A DNA stretch of 64,000 nt, taken from NCBI GenBank assembly GCA_030407085.1, contig CM059584.1, positions 143,892,001 through 143,956,000 of the forward strand, in the 5' to 3' direction. The notes under the pieces are model-generated. The model had not been told where the DNA came from and did no database searches. It saw only the letters and a list, made by a program, of their open reading frames with translations. The stretch comes from Trichopria drosophilae. Lineage: Eukaryota; Arthropoda; Insecta; Hymenoptera; Diapriidae. This document shows, one piece after another, positions 1-13,978 of this stretch. Positions within the stretch are counted from its first letter, which is position 1; each line of letters opens with the position of its first letter. The translations under genes and the position numbers were made by a program.

Positions 1-2028
1 ATGACATCAAACAATTTTTTGTTTATATACATTATTTTTTTATACTCACAATGTTTTACTACTGATTTAAAGAAAAATTATAGCACGGCATTTTCCAATA
101 ATTTTTCTTCATCGTTGGTATGTAAAAGAAGGAAGAGATATGCAGTGCCCATTAGGAATGATATGCAATAAAAGACTGTACATATTTATTTAAAACTTAA
201 TACACTTTATTCAAAATCTGCAAGGCATTTTTATATCCTGTAAATGAAATGTTAAGAATATTACAAAAGGAAATGATAAAATATTGTTGGTTGTGATGGA
301 AGTACGCGCAGGGCGCTTTAGCTGCTTCTTTATTACAGTTTCCTCATCTTTCTAGTAATCTGGAACATTTTGAAAAATTAACATCATCGTTTAAAACCTT
401 GAATATGAATATTACAATGGATGAAAGAGTTTATTTATTTTTTGAGTTTTAAATTCCAGGAGTTCCAACCCACACAGTACTTTTAAATGGATAACAAATA
501 ATAGTAGACTGAAGGAATTTTTTTTAAACTAGAGACCCGTTCAATTTTAGAATTCAACATTTTTCAAAAATATTTCCTGAAGCAGCACATTCTATGATTT
601 AATGTCGTTATGTAGGATTTTTGGTGTACAATAAACCGCATCTTTAGCATTTGAGATAAATGCGGTCTCAATTTTTCACGACATTTTGACACTTGATTAT
701 TTATAGGCAGACACTATTTTTAAGTGTTTTTTTGTTACGTGAATAGCTGTAAGTAAAGCATTAATATGCTGGTGGCATGGGAAATAAAATTGATAGTGCC
801 CCCATTGCTAAGTTTTCTAAATTGATCAGAGAGAGAACTTCTTTTACATTTAAATGATTTAAAGCTACTGATATGAAATGACGATGGTTGTAAAATTCAG
901 TATGTTTACTAATATTTTACATTGTTGTTAAATTTTGTGGGAAAAGTCTTCAATCACCCAGTCTCATAAAGATTAAAAGTTTTGTCGATTCGCCTAAAGA
1001 ATAGACAACGCTGTATATGAACACAAAACCAGTTTTCTAAAATTCAAAGGATGGATTCAATATCGTGAACGAAATATATATATTTATTTGTTTTGTGTAG
1101 AACTAAAATTCCTTGTTTTTTCAACCTTCTGTTTTTATATACTTCTTTTTATTTTTTTGCCGTGCGAGTGATACAAATGCAAAGTTAAGTACAAAAATTA
1201 ACTTTTTTTTTATTTTTTATTTTTTATTTATTATTTTTTATTTATCATAGTTATAAGAGTGGCTGAAGATATGATAGACAGATCAAAATGAAACATACAT
1301 GCAACCACTTGCTGGTTCGAGACTGTAGTTTCTTAAACGAAAATCAACCAACGACAAAATTGCGTAAAAATATATCTAGTTAATAACCCCACTCGTCATC
1401 CTGCGAAGTTTCAGACACTGTTACCGAAGTAACTAATGAGAAAAAAATATTAAAGTAACGCTGGTTTAGAACTACACGGTAGTTCACGTAATGCAGTGTA
1501 AAAATGACATTTCGATTTTAATAACTATACTTTAGAAAGAGAGATCTTTGTAAAAAATCACATGTATATCAATCATTTAATAATGATTTCATTACGATTT
1601 TTAAAATAGACGGTCACCAAATGATTAGAAAAGATATTTAAGCGCTCTTGCCGCATTTTCCTGTTCGGGGACGGCATAACAAAATAACATTTTTATTGAA
1701 CAAATATAATATGTATGTTTACAACTAGTAATGAAAAATGTTTGTATAACTCGACGAAACTAACTGATATAAATTCACTAGTAGAAAAAAAATACTAAAG
1801 ATTAACAAATCGAACCGCCCTTAAGCACCCTCTAAATATCAGGGCCGGGTCGCTCGAGCCGTCTTAAGAAAAAACTTCTTGAAAAAATACAAATGAAATA
1901 AAAACAAGAAAATGTCAATAAAAAGCATGGTCCACTTCCTCGCGGTGAAAATTGAGAGGCTTTGAATATTCAAAAGTGACGGCCATATTTACGACAAGAA
2001 TTCTGTATAAATTTGAATATTCGTTTGA
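1..2028. other. AT-rich non-coding DNA
   Basis: No open frame of note and no recognisable repeat ends. The stretch holds simple T/A-rich tracts, most clearly at about 1200-1250 where short T-runs alternate with A. I see no gene here. Confidence 0.6.
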
Positions 2029-2640
2029 GAAAAGATTAGAGAAAGGACAGTGAGAGGAAATTGGAATCATCTGTACAATTGAGAAAAAGGGATTAAAAAG
2101 AGAATGACAGGAGTGAGTGGACAAGAGAGAGTGTTTAGTAGGGGAATTATTTAGGGGTAGCATAAGTGAAGTAGCTATGGATGAACGGGGAGAGAACGCT
2201 CGAGGGAAAGGGATATGCAATTGGATGAACAAGATAGAGGAGGTAAAGTGGAAGCAAAGATATGTGCGCAATACAGAAGGGTCAACGGGGTATCAAGGTA
2301 TATGCTTTTGTAAACAATGTGGAGAAAAGAGGAGTGAGAATAGCAAGGTTGAGGTGTGAAAATAAGGAGAGAGGGAAGGAATAGTGGATGAATAAGGAAA
2401 AGAGAATGTGTAGATTGTGTGACAGACAGGGATAATGTTTAAGGAGCCAGTAGGAGTACATGGAGGACAAAGATAGGAGAGGAATTAGATGGAGATAATA
2501 GAGCCGGTCAGGAGAAAGAGCGAGCGAGAGAGGGAGAGAGAGAGGTGGCAGAGTGTCAGAGTGGGAGAGAGTGATTGATTGATTGATTGATAACAGTTTT
2601 ATTAAAAACCTGGCGGCTAAGAGCCGTGGCTGTGAATGAA
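2029..2640 (+). mobile_element. R1-like LINE, 3' fragment (ORF2 C-terminus)
   Basis: This is a decayed end of a non-LTR retrotransposon. Around 2335-2430 the plus strand reads RIARLRCEN, then KERGKE, a stop, WMNKEKRMCRLCD. This fits the C-terminal cysteine segment of R1-like LINE ORF2 proteins (pattern VARFRxGxE..R..YW..EEKRxCRLCG). Upstream codons (KIEEVKWKQRYVRN, about 2236-2277) fit the basic stretch that precedes it. Stops and frameshifts break it. It is followed by a TGAT repeat, a short stretch that may be LINE 3' UTR (about 2591-2635), and GA-rich DNA. A longer relative lies at 60.8-62.4 kb. Family knowledge is from memory; the 5' limit is approximate. Confidence 0.6.
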
Positions 2641-2716
2641 AGTGATTGAGAGAGGACGAGGGGGGAGCCAGAGAAAGAGAGAGAGAGAGGGAGAGAGAGA
2701 GAGAGAGAGAGTGTGG
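2503..2716. repeat. GA-rich low-complexity tract with (TGAT)n
   Basis: Two purine-rich GA tracts (about 2503-2563 and 2640-2714) flank five tandem TGAT-type units at about 2571-2591. The tract begins in the LINE tail and may have grown from it. Long antisense Ser/Leu-rich frames here are artefacts of the GA repeat. Confidence 0.8.
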
Positions 2717-2759
2717 GTACAAAGCAAGGAACAAGAAAATTAATAATAATTGCAATTAT

Positions 2760-5700
2760 TGTAACTGTAAAGTAATAACCTGTAAGCACAATTTTTGTAA
2801 GCATAATAAATGACTTCTTCGATTTAACAGTTATTTCGGTTTGAAATTTCAAGTAGAATAAAATTTCACATATCTCGTTCGCCATATTGAATCAAATATT
2901 TTATCTAAACAACTGATTTTCTATTCATATTCACTAATTTCAAACACAATATAAAAACGAATTGATACCAGGTTCCTCGCGTGATAAAACACCAATTTTA
3001 ACGGTTATTTATGCTGAATATAAGCACCATCTTGCAAATCGATAATAGTATCCCATTTCAATTCCGCAAAACCGTTTTTTATTGTTTTTGTATCTCGATT
3101 TAAATGTTGTTTATGATTAGAAATAAAGTGACGTTGAAATCCGTATACAAATTTAAAAAAAAAATTTAAAAAAAAACAAAACACCATTACACGTTAAAGA
3201 TTTAAAAGATTTTCGAAATTAATTGAAATGTCACCACATTGAAACATTCACCTTCCTGTGATACCTCTTAAAGTTTGAAAAGCTAATTCAAAGACAGCCA
3301 CAAAATATTGACACCGAAAAGTAGGGGTTCTTAAGTTTTCGAGGAAGAATGAACGAGGGAGTCAAAAATACAGTTCAACGGGGCATCAAATATTTACGGT
3401 TCTTTGCTGACGAGGACGTCGAACGGTCTGCGGCCTTCCAGAGCGACCCTTGGCAACCTCGTGAACCGCCCGTATCAAGCCCTGCGGCTCACCACTATAA
3501 TAATCATAGAATACGTAAAGAAACTTCGATCCATCGTTGACTCACTAAAATCTTCCTCGTTTCTACACTTTCCAAAAAAGAGAAAACGCCTGTTTGAAAT
3601 CTCAAGTATCTTGAGAACAGCGTAGCATTATTTCTGGATGATGGAACCTTCAATTTGTCTTATGGAACTCGTTAAACTTTGTGACATGTATTAGTGTCTA
3701 TATTCAATACTTCCTGTTATGAATTATTGAAAATGAGAAAAGTCGTAAAAAAGATGAGAGTTACCTAAAATTTCTGAGAAACATTTTTTCTCAGGAATTC
3801 CATCTTATTTTCTTCTTTCATTTTCTCGCTTCATCTCTTAGTGTTTTTTTTTATTACATATCCTCGTATATCCTCACCTCGAAACCTACATATTACGCTC
3901 CCCTATACGTCTATGATGTTTATGACAACTGCAACAGCCAGCTCGGAACCTCTCGTAGAATATAAAGTTCTGGTTCCCATATTGTCCGTATATGTCCCTG
4001 GGAAGTCTTTCTACCATTTTAGTTCATCTCTTGCGAACTGCCGCATTCTATGTGAGGAGTAAATATTCAGGGACTTTAATATCTTAGTCCCTTGAAAATT
4101 GTAAACGGGCACGGCGTTTACTGCCATCACATTTCATTGCTGTCACGACAAAATTTATTTACATTCATAAGTTGACAGGTTATTTTTTCAGAATAATATA
4201 GACCATTTCACGGTAAATATAACTTGACGACTAACATAAAAATACAATAAGAACAGGTGGACTTGGCGCCTCTTCTTCCCATCCGTGCGGGGATTAAAGT
4301 GATGCTTGTATGAAAAGAATTCAAAAGTTCAAAATAGAGGCTGGATATTCTCCACAGTTTCCATCGTAGAAGCACTTCAATATGAGACGAATGACGCGAA
4401 AAACTGAAAGTGCCGCAGGTCGTCTCTAATTCGCCGGCTAAAAGATAGGATCGAGCGCTTTTCCGGGTATCTGTATAACAAAGGAGGATCGAAGCTGATG
4501 GGAGGGAAAGTAGTAAAAGAGGCGCGAAGAAGAGATCGAAGATGGAAGGTAAGTTTAGGAGTGTCGTTGTGACGTAGTGAACGACACACCATTCTACGGG
4601 CAGTAGGGCCATCAATCATAGGAGTTTAGACTTGGACACGTAATTTCCGGGGCGTGGATTCATTCGACGTCGCGTACTAGCCCGAACCTCGCTCGTCATT
4701 GGAAAGTGCGATGATATTCTGCACTCGCGATTGGCTCGTGCAACGTTGCTATGATTTATGAGCCTGTGCTTTCGTTAATATGCTGGCTGATCGTCCATGC
4801 AAACCGAACGTGACCGAGAGAGACCGAGAGGCATTTTGGAATCGACGTAATCCACGACCTTCAAACCATGAGTTATGTATCCCAAGATAACTGCGTGCCC
4901 ATTATAGTTGAAAGTTCCTATTCCCTTTCGAAATTATCAGAAAATGTCCCATTTCCAATAAAGAGGTTAAATTCTGAAGAAAAATCTTCTTATATCGACC
5001 GATGAAGAAGGCATACTCAACCCAACCACCGATATAATATTCATGATGGCTGAAAACCAATAATAAAAGCAATAAATGTGGAAGGTATTCGCTCATCAAG
5101 TGCTCGTTCAGTTTTACTATCGGTGAGATGTCGAAAATCATAAAATTTATTCATTAATGCGTTACAAATTGCAAAGGCATTATACATACATCGCCAAGTT
5201 CGTAATTTATTATCTAGGTTTCGCTTGGTTTACGGCCATCTTTGTCAGGAATGGCATATTCGACACTGCTCCCTGAGTATCCGACGATCCCTTTATACAG
5301 TGTACCAAGCACCAAACTCGAACGGCGGCTCATTAAAAACAGAGAGGGTCTTCTCAATTTTGATGAATTATTCATGCGTCCCAAACTGGAACGACAACAA
5401 ATGCGCAGCATTAACTGTTGCAATTACACTGACTTCAAAAAGTGGTGTTGCCAACAGTATTCGTGTACAAATAATCAAAGTTTAATGTCGAGAGATGCCG
5501 AATTTTCTTGATGCAATGTTTAATCCCGGTAATTCGTTATTAAATAGTCGTTGGAAGCTTCTAGGATGTCTACTTTAACATAATTGGCGGAACATAGTTT
5601 CCAACTTCATATCCTTGATACAACGACAAGCCTTTACGATGCACGCAATCAAGATAATGACTTAATATTAATTTAAACTTGTAACCTCTGTACTATAACA

Positions 5701-5990
5701 AACAAAATATTCACAGGAAAATAATGCAAATTCTAACCTGGCGATTATTATACCTCTCTTCATTATATACATATTATCTAGTATCTGATAATTATTTGAT
5801 ATTATTATAATAATAATAATTACAAAAGATGCCACATTTTAATCAATTTTGTTTAAAAGGATTAACTAGTAATAGTTTAATATTGTCAATAACCTAAATA
5901 ATATATTAACGCTATTCAGGATATAGAGTCATTTTCTATTATTTTCTCACAAATTTAATATAAATAATATAAAAGTTTAAAATTATGACA
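2760..5990. other. Non-coding DNA with two GC-richer patches
   Basis: Mostly AT-rich. Patches near 3330-3540 and 4200-4870 are richer in GC and CpG. The second holds ATTGG (inverted CCAAT) at about 4698. Short open frames in these patches (for example on the minus strand at 4208-4615) overlap each other on several frames and show no domain, so I do not call them genes. A microsatellite-like ATT/ATA run lies near 5800-5820. Confidence 0.5.
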
Positions 5991-6843
5991 TTAACCCACT
6001 AAGGCCTAAACGGACACATTTTGAGCATCAGTTTAAATATCGATAATTTGCATATTAAGTATTTAGAAAATTCTTACTCCCACTGTTTCTGACGTAAAAT
6101 TATATGCTCTTTCAGAATATTTCAATACAATTTCGATACAATGAAAAGCAAAAAAGTTATACACTTTTTTTTGTAAAAATCATGGTTTTTTAAAATTTAT
6201 TTTTCATGTTAACATCACTTTCACCTGGAAATTGAATTGGGAAACATGTCTAAGGTGAAAATATCGCGTCCATGGACCCTTCAAATTAAAACTTACCATG
6301 TTCCAATTTCAATTACAAGATGGCGACTTCCAAAATGGCGCCTAGAAGCTCAAAAATCTTTTTAAAACTTAACGAATATTTTTCTTGAAAACTATAGTGT
6401 TTACAGAAAATTTGCTAAGAAAAAACTGTCTTAGAATTGGTTAAAGAATCTTCTTAAATTGTATCACAATGTATTGATACACTTTGTAGTTTTTTGAAAA
6501 TTCAAACATTCGAAATTTAAAAAAAAAGTCATTTAAGAAATCTGAAAAAAATGAGTAGGTTCTTTAAAGACATTTTTATTCTTAGCAGATTTTCTCTAAA
6601 GTCCATATTTTTCAAGGAAATAAATTATTAAACTTTTCTACATTTTAAGACTAATAAGTTTGTTTTTTTACAAAAAAACGTGTATAACTTTTTTGCTATT
6701 CATTTTATCGAAATTTTACTGAAATATTGTGAAAGAGCATACAATTCTACGTCAGAAATAGTAGTAACAATTTTCCAAATGCTCAAATTATCGACGTTTA
6801 AACTCATGCTCAAAATGTGTCCGTTTAGGCCGTAATGGGTTAA
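5991..6843. mobile_element. TTAA-flanked piggyBac-type MITE (element A)
   Basis: TTAA (5991-5994) is followed by CCCACTAAGGCCTAAACGG, and the right end reads CCGTTTAGGCCGTAATGGG followed by TTAA (6840-6843). The element proper is 5995-6839, 845 bp. The inverted arms continue inward for well over 150 bp, including the stretch around GACGTAAAATTATATGCTC and its mirror. There is no transposase frame, so it is non-autonomous. TTAA target sites with CCC...GGG ends are the signature of piggyBac-type elements. A relic of its right half lies at 53.1-53.3 kb. Confidence 0.85.
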
Positions 6844-9800
6844 AATAACCAGAAGGAATATAATAATAATTTGCATTAAAACTAAAACTATGCTTTATTG
6901 TTACGGAAATTAGTTCGAGACAACGCAATGTTTTTGTTCCATGGTACTTGTTATTAACAAATTTATGTAGTATCCACGGGATCCCCATTATTTCTATATA
7001 TTTGAAATATGGATATGGAATTTATAGAAAACATATTAATTAGTAAACTACATTATGAACTTAAAAGAAAATATTCTAAACACCTTCAATATTCTAACGA
7101 AACTTGAAGGTTTGACTAACACACTGTTTTTCACTCAGGAAGTCGACGATAACACAATTCAGTTCTTAGAAATGTTTATAATCAGAAAGAATAATGGATA
7201 TATTTATACCAACTAGGAACACAAAGATACATAGTCCGGTCGTTATTCACATTATTCCTCAAATCATCATTTTCAATACAAAACCAGCATTGTTTAAGGT
7301 CTGTCTGATCGATGGAGCCGTAAAATTGTCTGAATTTAAATTTTAATATGGACATTTGACTTTATGTATTCGGAAGAAGGTTACTAGAAAAAATTATCAC
7401 CCCTTACTGAACTACATATTATTATTATGGAATATTTGCAGTCTGTCATAAAATACCGCAACTTTAAAAAGTTTCAATCTGGGAAAATGAGATACATCCA
7501 GATGCCTTTTTCAAAAACGATAGTAACCAAAAATGTACTTTTAGACATGTAAAATGCAGGGAATGGCTTGTAGCTATAAAGTATTTTTACAAAAACATTT
7601 ACATCCTAAATAAAAGTAACGTTATATGAAATATTTACGGAAAATCTATGTTAGATATAAGCGAAAAATTGTCAAGTCGACCTAACATGTGATTATACTA
7701 CTTTCATTTTTTGACTGTAGGCAACATTAACGAAGTGAAATCAAATAGAGAATCCTGTGACGAAACTACTAAAACAGTGTGATGATTCTAAATCAAATAT
7801 TCTCTGTAATCAATGTTCCAATAATAATATACGACTAAGCATAGCACACATTAATGAATACATTTATGTGGAAAATTCGAACATTGCGATTCAAACTGAA
7901 TATTTAGTTGCACCAGCGAGACAAATGTAAATATAGCAAATTAGGACGAATATTTAGAATTACCGCTGTTTTAAAAAAGCCTTTGATACTAGGTTAATAA
8001 TTTTATAGTTAATAAAGGAAGTTCGAAATATTATGTAATCAAATTTTTCAGAAATAAAACTGAAATAAAATCTATACAACAAAAATAATTACATTTCTAG
8101 TAGAAACAAAATAATGGCACAACTATTCGAGTATGGGAATGAACTCGTAAAACTAGTCGTATTGGGGCATTGGAGACATCTTCATGCATGGCTAAATTAA
8201 AGTTTGAACTTGAAGCAATTTATTCCAGATAGAGAATACAGTCGATATTTGAATTGTACTAAGAATCTCAATTGAGTGAAATTACTACCCACCAACTGCA
8301 GTCTTTTATTTTAAGTTATTTTAACAAAATATCCTTAATGTCTGCTTAATATTGCAAAGAAATGAGAATTAAATAGGTCTTATTTTTGCATATTTTTATA
8401 CGGGAAAAGATTTTTATGTTGCTACAAAATCGATTAGAAACATGGAATTCTAAAAAATAACATCGCGAATCCGAAACAGAGTTTTCAAAATAGGTGCTTA
8501 CGTAGTAATTTGCTTTCTATGTATGGATTACTTTAGTTATGTTCAGAAGACAGCAATACTTTTGCAATCTCTAATTATCGATCCCAAACTTTCGATTCAA
8601 ACATCTGGATCGTTATTAGCGACCTCAAAATCCCCGTGTAGGAGTTTCTTCCGCTTTATTCGATAAGAAACAATGATTTTAGCTTGAGACACCCACCGTC
8701 TTGAATTTTGCATTTTTAACATCGAGATCATACTTAGCGTCACTGTAATTTATGAATTGGAAGCAATGATGCCGTAAGCAGTCATTTTGAAAAAGACTGT
8801 GAAAAAATTAATTTTTATTCAGGATCAAATTTCTCAGATATTGGCAACAACTATTTGGCAGATTTTGTCTTGGTAGAAAAATCTTCTCCATCCCAGAAAT
8901 ATAAAAATAAAGAACAAAATAAATAATCATTATTTTGTCTCTTTTCTTTGACTCATACAAGTAAACGGACGTTTTCTTGAAATTCTTTCAGCTGTAGTGG
9001 ATAGATTGCATGAGGTTAACGTTGATGCCTGAATATACTAAACTTACGTTCTATGTACCGATACACAAAAATATCAAAATTTCTATATGGATGAAAAAGT
9101 AAAATTAATTAATAATATTTTATGACCGTTGTAAATAATTAATAAGGGTCACAGGAATAAAAAAAACATGTACAAATTTTAATATTTTCGCCTCTATATT
9201 CAATCTATCTTTAAAAAAAATAAGGATTAAAAACGAGTGCCTTATATAAACAAACCTTACAAATACATTTTTTGTTCTGTTTGATAAAAGTCTACACAAA
9301 ATACAATTATTATTATTGTATGTTAAATTTAAGTAACTAATTACTTGATCAATAAATCAATTTTATACAATTATAGGGCTTTTAAATAGATTCTAAAAGG
9401 ATACGTTCATTATTAATTAAAAGTGGCAAAAAATTACTCAAAATTGTAATCTCTCTTTAAAAATGGCAATATTATTTTTACCCCATAACGGACGACACAG
9501 CATAAAGTCATTCATTTAATTCAGTTTCAAAAAAAGCTTCAATAAATTTGATTAAGTATATCCACATTCTACTACTTTCTTGTATGTCTCATTGAAATTT
9601 ACGCTATATGTTACGTTACGTTCGGACGTTTTTTTTAATATGGCAACCTGAATGAACAGTGAACAAATTATACTTTTTCGCAATAAAATGTCAATTTTTT
9701 ATATGCAGTCCTTAAGCAATCAGTAGGTTTGGATCGGGTGGCGCAACGACTAATACTAAAATATTACCATACGGATACAATAAAACATTCAACACAGCGT

Positions 9801-12800
9801 CTACCAAATGCCACCATTTTTCCGAATATATTAATACTTTTAATTCGTCCATACGGTGATTTTTAACTAGAAGATATTGACACTGGGCGTTTTAAGGTCA
9901 CAGTTTTTCGATCTTTCGTTCCATACTCCAAATTCGAATTGGTAGTACAAATCTGAAGGTGAAGGATCACTTAAAATTTATATAAAAATTTTTTATACAT
10001 TTTTGTGGGGTCCTTTATTAGATTTTCTCCAATATACTTCATTTTCTTGTTTTTTTTTCATTGTTTTATGAAATTGTGAATATCTTAAAAAGATTATAAA
10101 CACGAAAGTACTGAGTACAGTCAATACACATTGTGCAATGCTTGTAATTCTTTCGAATCTCCTTTCTCAACGAAAGACGTTGTGTCAGGTTCCTCAGAAA
10201 AATCAGAACATGGTTGTTTTCTAATAGTTAATTCTTCTTGTTTTTAACAGTATTGTTCTATTTATAATTGTTTTCCAACGATTTATAAATGAATATTAAT
10301 AATACATAAACAAATAAAAATTGACAAACGTAAAAAAGAAATAAATAGTTCAAAAATGAAACAAAAGAAAATAAAAAATGTAAATAAGTTTTTAATTTTA
10401 ATTTAAGAAAGATTTATTTTGCCACATTGACGCCGATATTTTGAATATCGAAAATCTGACAAACGGTTGGTAATCATAAACGCATAAAATAACCAATCTT
10501 ATTATCTTATTAATCCGAATTCTTTAAAAATGCTGGATCCGCCATTTCGAATCTTGAACATTGGCCAGTAGATTTCAAATAACTGACCTCAAGAACGCCA
10601 AATGTTGAATTTGAAAGAGAATGGTGATTTCTTGAAGTCGTTGTTTTAAATGTTTTATCGCAACTATAATGTTATATTGTAGTATAAGTCATTATTTCAC
10701 AACATCGTTAAAAAATGACATTTTATTGGGAAAAAGTTTATTTTTTCACTTTTTTATGTTCAGGCAGCCATATTGAAAAATAATTAAATTCAATCAAATT
10801 TGGAGTGCAGATTTGGAAAGTGCACCTCTTTGATGCTTTGTATGAAAACAAATTAAATGAAAAATGTGAAGGCATACTTGATGTTAACACTTTAAGCACT
10901 CACTCTGGAATGTAACTCGAATTATAAGATTTTCTAATTAGTACTACATGAAAACTTCAAGTACAACGTGCCATTTTCTTTCGACATGATTGATCACAAT
11001 TTTGATCTGCAAAAAGGGGTTAGATATTATAGACTTATCCTTATAAATCACATTTTTTCGTAACCACACACAAATACACTAAACGTAGGTGGATACTCCT
11101 GAGTGAGTACCCTTTTCGATTTTTAGGATATACGATATCAAATCGTTACCTCGGTTACACTGGAAACAGCGTGATGGATGAAAGTCTGAACCCGTAGTGG
11201 ACATGTGCAACTGAAGAAGAAAGAGTTGATCAAAAGTCGCCAGTGACAATAAGATTATGTGCTTTTCCAAGATTGATAGTTATATTCAGCCTTGATTTAC
11301 AATCCTAAAAATTAAATGACCATCAACTTACTACAGGAATAATGGAAATATAGTCGATTTGATTTATTAAAAAAATGTAATGTAATAGACACAAGGAGCA
11401 TGTCAGTCCTTACTAAGTAATATACCGTACATTAAATCAGACATGGACTTTTGCAGTGTGAATATAAAAATATTATCACTATTTGTTAGGATGTACCTAC
11501 CTAGATCTCAAACTTTCTATAAATCGCTTTATGTAGTGACATTTTAAAATTGAAAACTTGTTTAAGTTTCCGTTCAATTAAGAAATATTAAGAAATTAAT
11601 AACTTATTAAAACATTCAAAATTAAAATACAATGGAGCAAGAATTAATATTAAGTCTTACAGTTATGTTCAATTTCTTATGCCTTTTAAATTATTTGAAA
11701 AAAAAAATTTAGTTCGATTTCGAAAAATGGATGAACGAAGTTATTTTCAGGACAAAAATGTGTCGTTCAGTTTATTAAATTTTATTTTTAAGCAAATAAA
11801 TGTAATGTTTATCCAAGTTTGGAGCAGAAGATGAAACATCCTTACGCGAAAGTACGTGGAACAGCCTCCATCGCTTAGTATTTTATTGCTCTTATTATTT
11901 TTACCAAACTAGAGGGAAATTGAAAGCCAACTTTTAAGCCAATTAATCTTTTGTAGCATCTGTGCATCTTCAATGAAAAAACAACATTAATTTTTTTTTT
12001 ATTTTTACCTCGCGTATATTACATACGTATGAATTTAAAAAGACATTTTTCTTTTCCTAAAACGTTTCAAAATCAGGGACTTCGAAAACATACCAAGATA
12101 CATGTTTCAACCGGATCTGATTTATTTAAAAACGTATGCCATATTGGATCCGCTATTTTTAATTGTAAAAAACTGATATCACATATACATCAAGCATCCC
12201 AAAAAATTTGTGTATACCCGCTTTCATCAAAATAATTTTAAGTTTTAAAAGAGTTTGAATATCTAAGGGCCCCATACATTTTTGGTTCAAACTTGAACGC
12301 CATTTTGTTGCCCACCACCTTGATTTTACACTACGAAACCTTTAAGTGTGATAGATGATAAAACCAGACCGCGATTTTTTAACTTTTTTTCCATGCAAAA
12401 TGTGAGCCGTAAAATTGTGGAACATTTTGCAATTTCCTGATTACCTATTCTGAAGTAAGATACTGTTTTTAAATTATTTAATTCTCATCCGTACTAACGT
12501 TGTCTTCTTTTCATAAGTGAAAAATTTTTATAAATACTATTATTTGTTAGTAAACGCAATACTATTCGTTGAATAAACATAACGTATCGAACTTTCTTAT
12601 TAGGCTCTCCTCAGAATTAGTATAATGATTTATGTAATATTTTGTAAAAAAAATGTTGTTAATATTATATGAAAAATTATAATAACATATTTAAAAAATA
12701 CAATAACCAACTAATATTACCAAGTATCGTCTTTGATATAATCAGATATTATTTTCCAGTTAATTTTATTGAAGATAAAAATGAAATAAGATTTTTTAAT

Positions 12801-12818
12801 TAGTTTTTCAATAACTAT
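6844..12818. other. AT-rich non-coding DNA with small repeat relics
   Basis: A long AT-rich stretch without supported genes. Short fragments resembling the foldback family at 12.8 kb appear at about 10,535-10,560 (GGATCCGCCATTTCGAA) and 12,140-12,165 (CCATATTGGATCCGCTATTT). Otherwise I see nothing. Confidence 0.55.
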
Positions 12819-12822
12819 ATAT

Positions 12823-13974
12823 GGGGCATTCTTTGTCAAAACGGCCACCCCCCTGCGCATTTCAATTTTTGAGATAAAATTATTTATAAGGACTTAAAAT
12901 TTTGCTTGAAATGTCTATTTTTTAAACCCGTATCCAATATGGTGGACGAATTTTTGAACAGTGAATGGATCTTGTTGAAAATCGTTACTCGGGGGTTTCC
13001 TGGGTCACAGATGACTATATTAAAAATTATTCTTTTGGCATCAGAATTATTAATTAGTTTTCCCACTTAGAATTTGTGGAATATAATTTTTCGCATTCAA
13101 AATGGGGGATCGAAAATGGTGGACCTTTTAAGTGGCCAAAAGTGAGAAAAGTAATGAAAAAATTACATTACTTAAAAAAAACAATACAAACGATCATAAA
13201 AAGAATATGTAATAATGCCTAAATTGTAGAGTTAAATATGAACTATTATTAGTAATATCGTATTTTATAGAATTCAAAATGGCGGATCCAATATGGCGGT
13301 ACTAGGCCAAAACCGCCTAGTACCGAGTTTCAAACGAATCAAGTGCATTTTGGATATTGGTCCACCATTTTCGATCCCCCATTTTGAATGCGAAAAATTA
13401 TATTCCACAAATTCTAAGTGGGAAAACTAATTAATAATTCTGATGCCAAAAAAATAATTTTTAATATAGTCATCTGTGACCCAGGAAACCCCCGAGTAAC
13501 GATTTTCAACAAGATCCATTCACTGTTCAAAAATTCGTCCACCATATTGGATCCGCCATTTTGAATTTGTACATTTTGACTTTAGATTCGTAATCTGCGC
13601 CCCGAAAACCCCCCCGAGTAACGATTTTCAACAAAATCCGTTAATTTTTTCATAATTCGTCCGCCATATTGGATCCGCCATTTTGAATTCTATAAAATAC
13701 GATATTACTAATAATAGTCCATATTTAACTCTACAATTTAGGCATTATTATATATTTTTTATGATCGTTTGTATTGTTTTTTTAAGTAATGTAATTTTTT
13801 TCATTACTTTTCTCACTTTTGGCCACTTAAAAGGTCCACCATTTTGGTTTTTCGAAAAACACCATACGGCTCTAAAAAATGGACATTTCAAACAAAATTT
13901 TAAGACCTTATAAATAATTTTATCTCAAAAATTGAAATGCGCAGGGGGGTGGCCGTTTTGACAAAGAATGCCCC
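12823..13974. mobile_element. Foldback element, 1.15 kb, compound palindrome
   Basis: The ends are perfect inverted repeats beginning GGGGCATTCTTTGTCAAAAC and ending with its complement, both bordered by ATAT. Because ATAT is self-complementary, the target duplication could be ATAT or TA. Inward, the arms pair in blocks: the stretch from CTTAGAATTTGTGG at about 13,067 recurs inverted at about 13,400, and the block at 13,100-13,280 recurs inverted at 13,680-13,830. The layout is therefore a palindrome within a palindrome, with a 100-bp unit repeated in the right arm. No transposase frame is present. Open frames in it are arm sequence. Confidence 0.85.
13460..13685 (+). repeat. Two tandem ~100-bp units in the foldback
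   Basis: Two direct copies of a unit that runs from a C-rich CCCCCGAGTAACGATTTTCA motif through a CCATATTGGATCCGCCATTT motif, at about 13,480-13,565 and 13,600-13,687. An inverted copy sits in the left arm (about 12,930-13,010). Diverged copies occur at 36.1 and 52.9 kb. Confidence 0.75.
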
Positions 13975-13978
13975 ATAT

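Noticed and set aside
2282..2755. 157-codon minus-strand Ser/Leu-rich frame
   Set aside because: It is the antisense translation of a LINE fragment and GA-repeat; the Ser-Leu repeats come from the microsatellite.
4208..4619. 135- and 80-codon minus-strand frames
   Set aside because: They overlap in different frames, are low in protein-like features, and are explained by local GC content.
13683..13913. 76-codon Phe/Ile-rich plus frame
   Set aside because: Lies entirely in the right arm of the 12.8-kb foldback.
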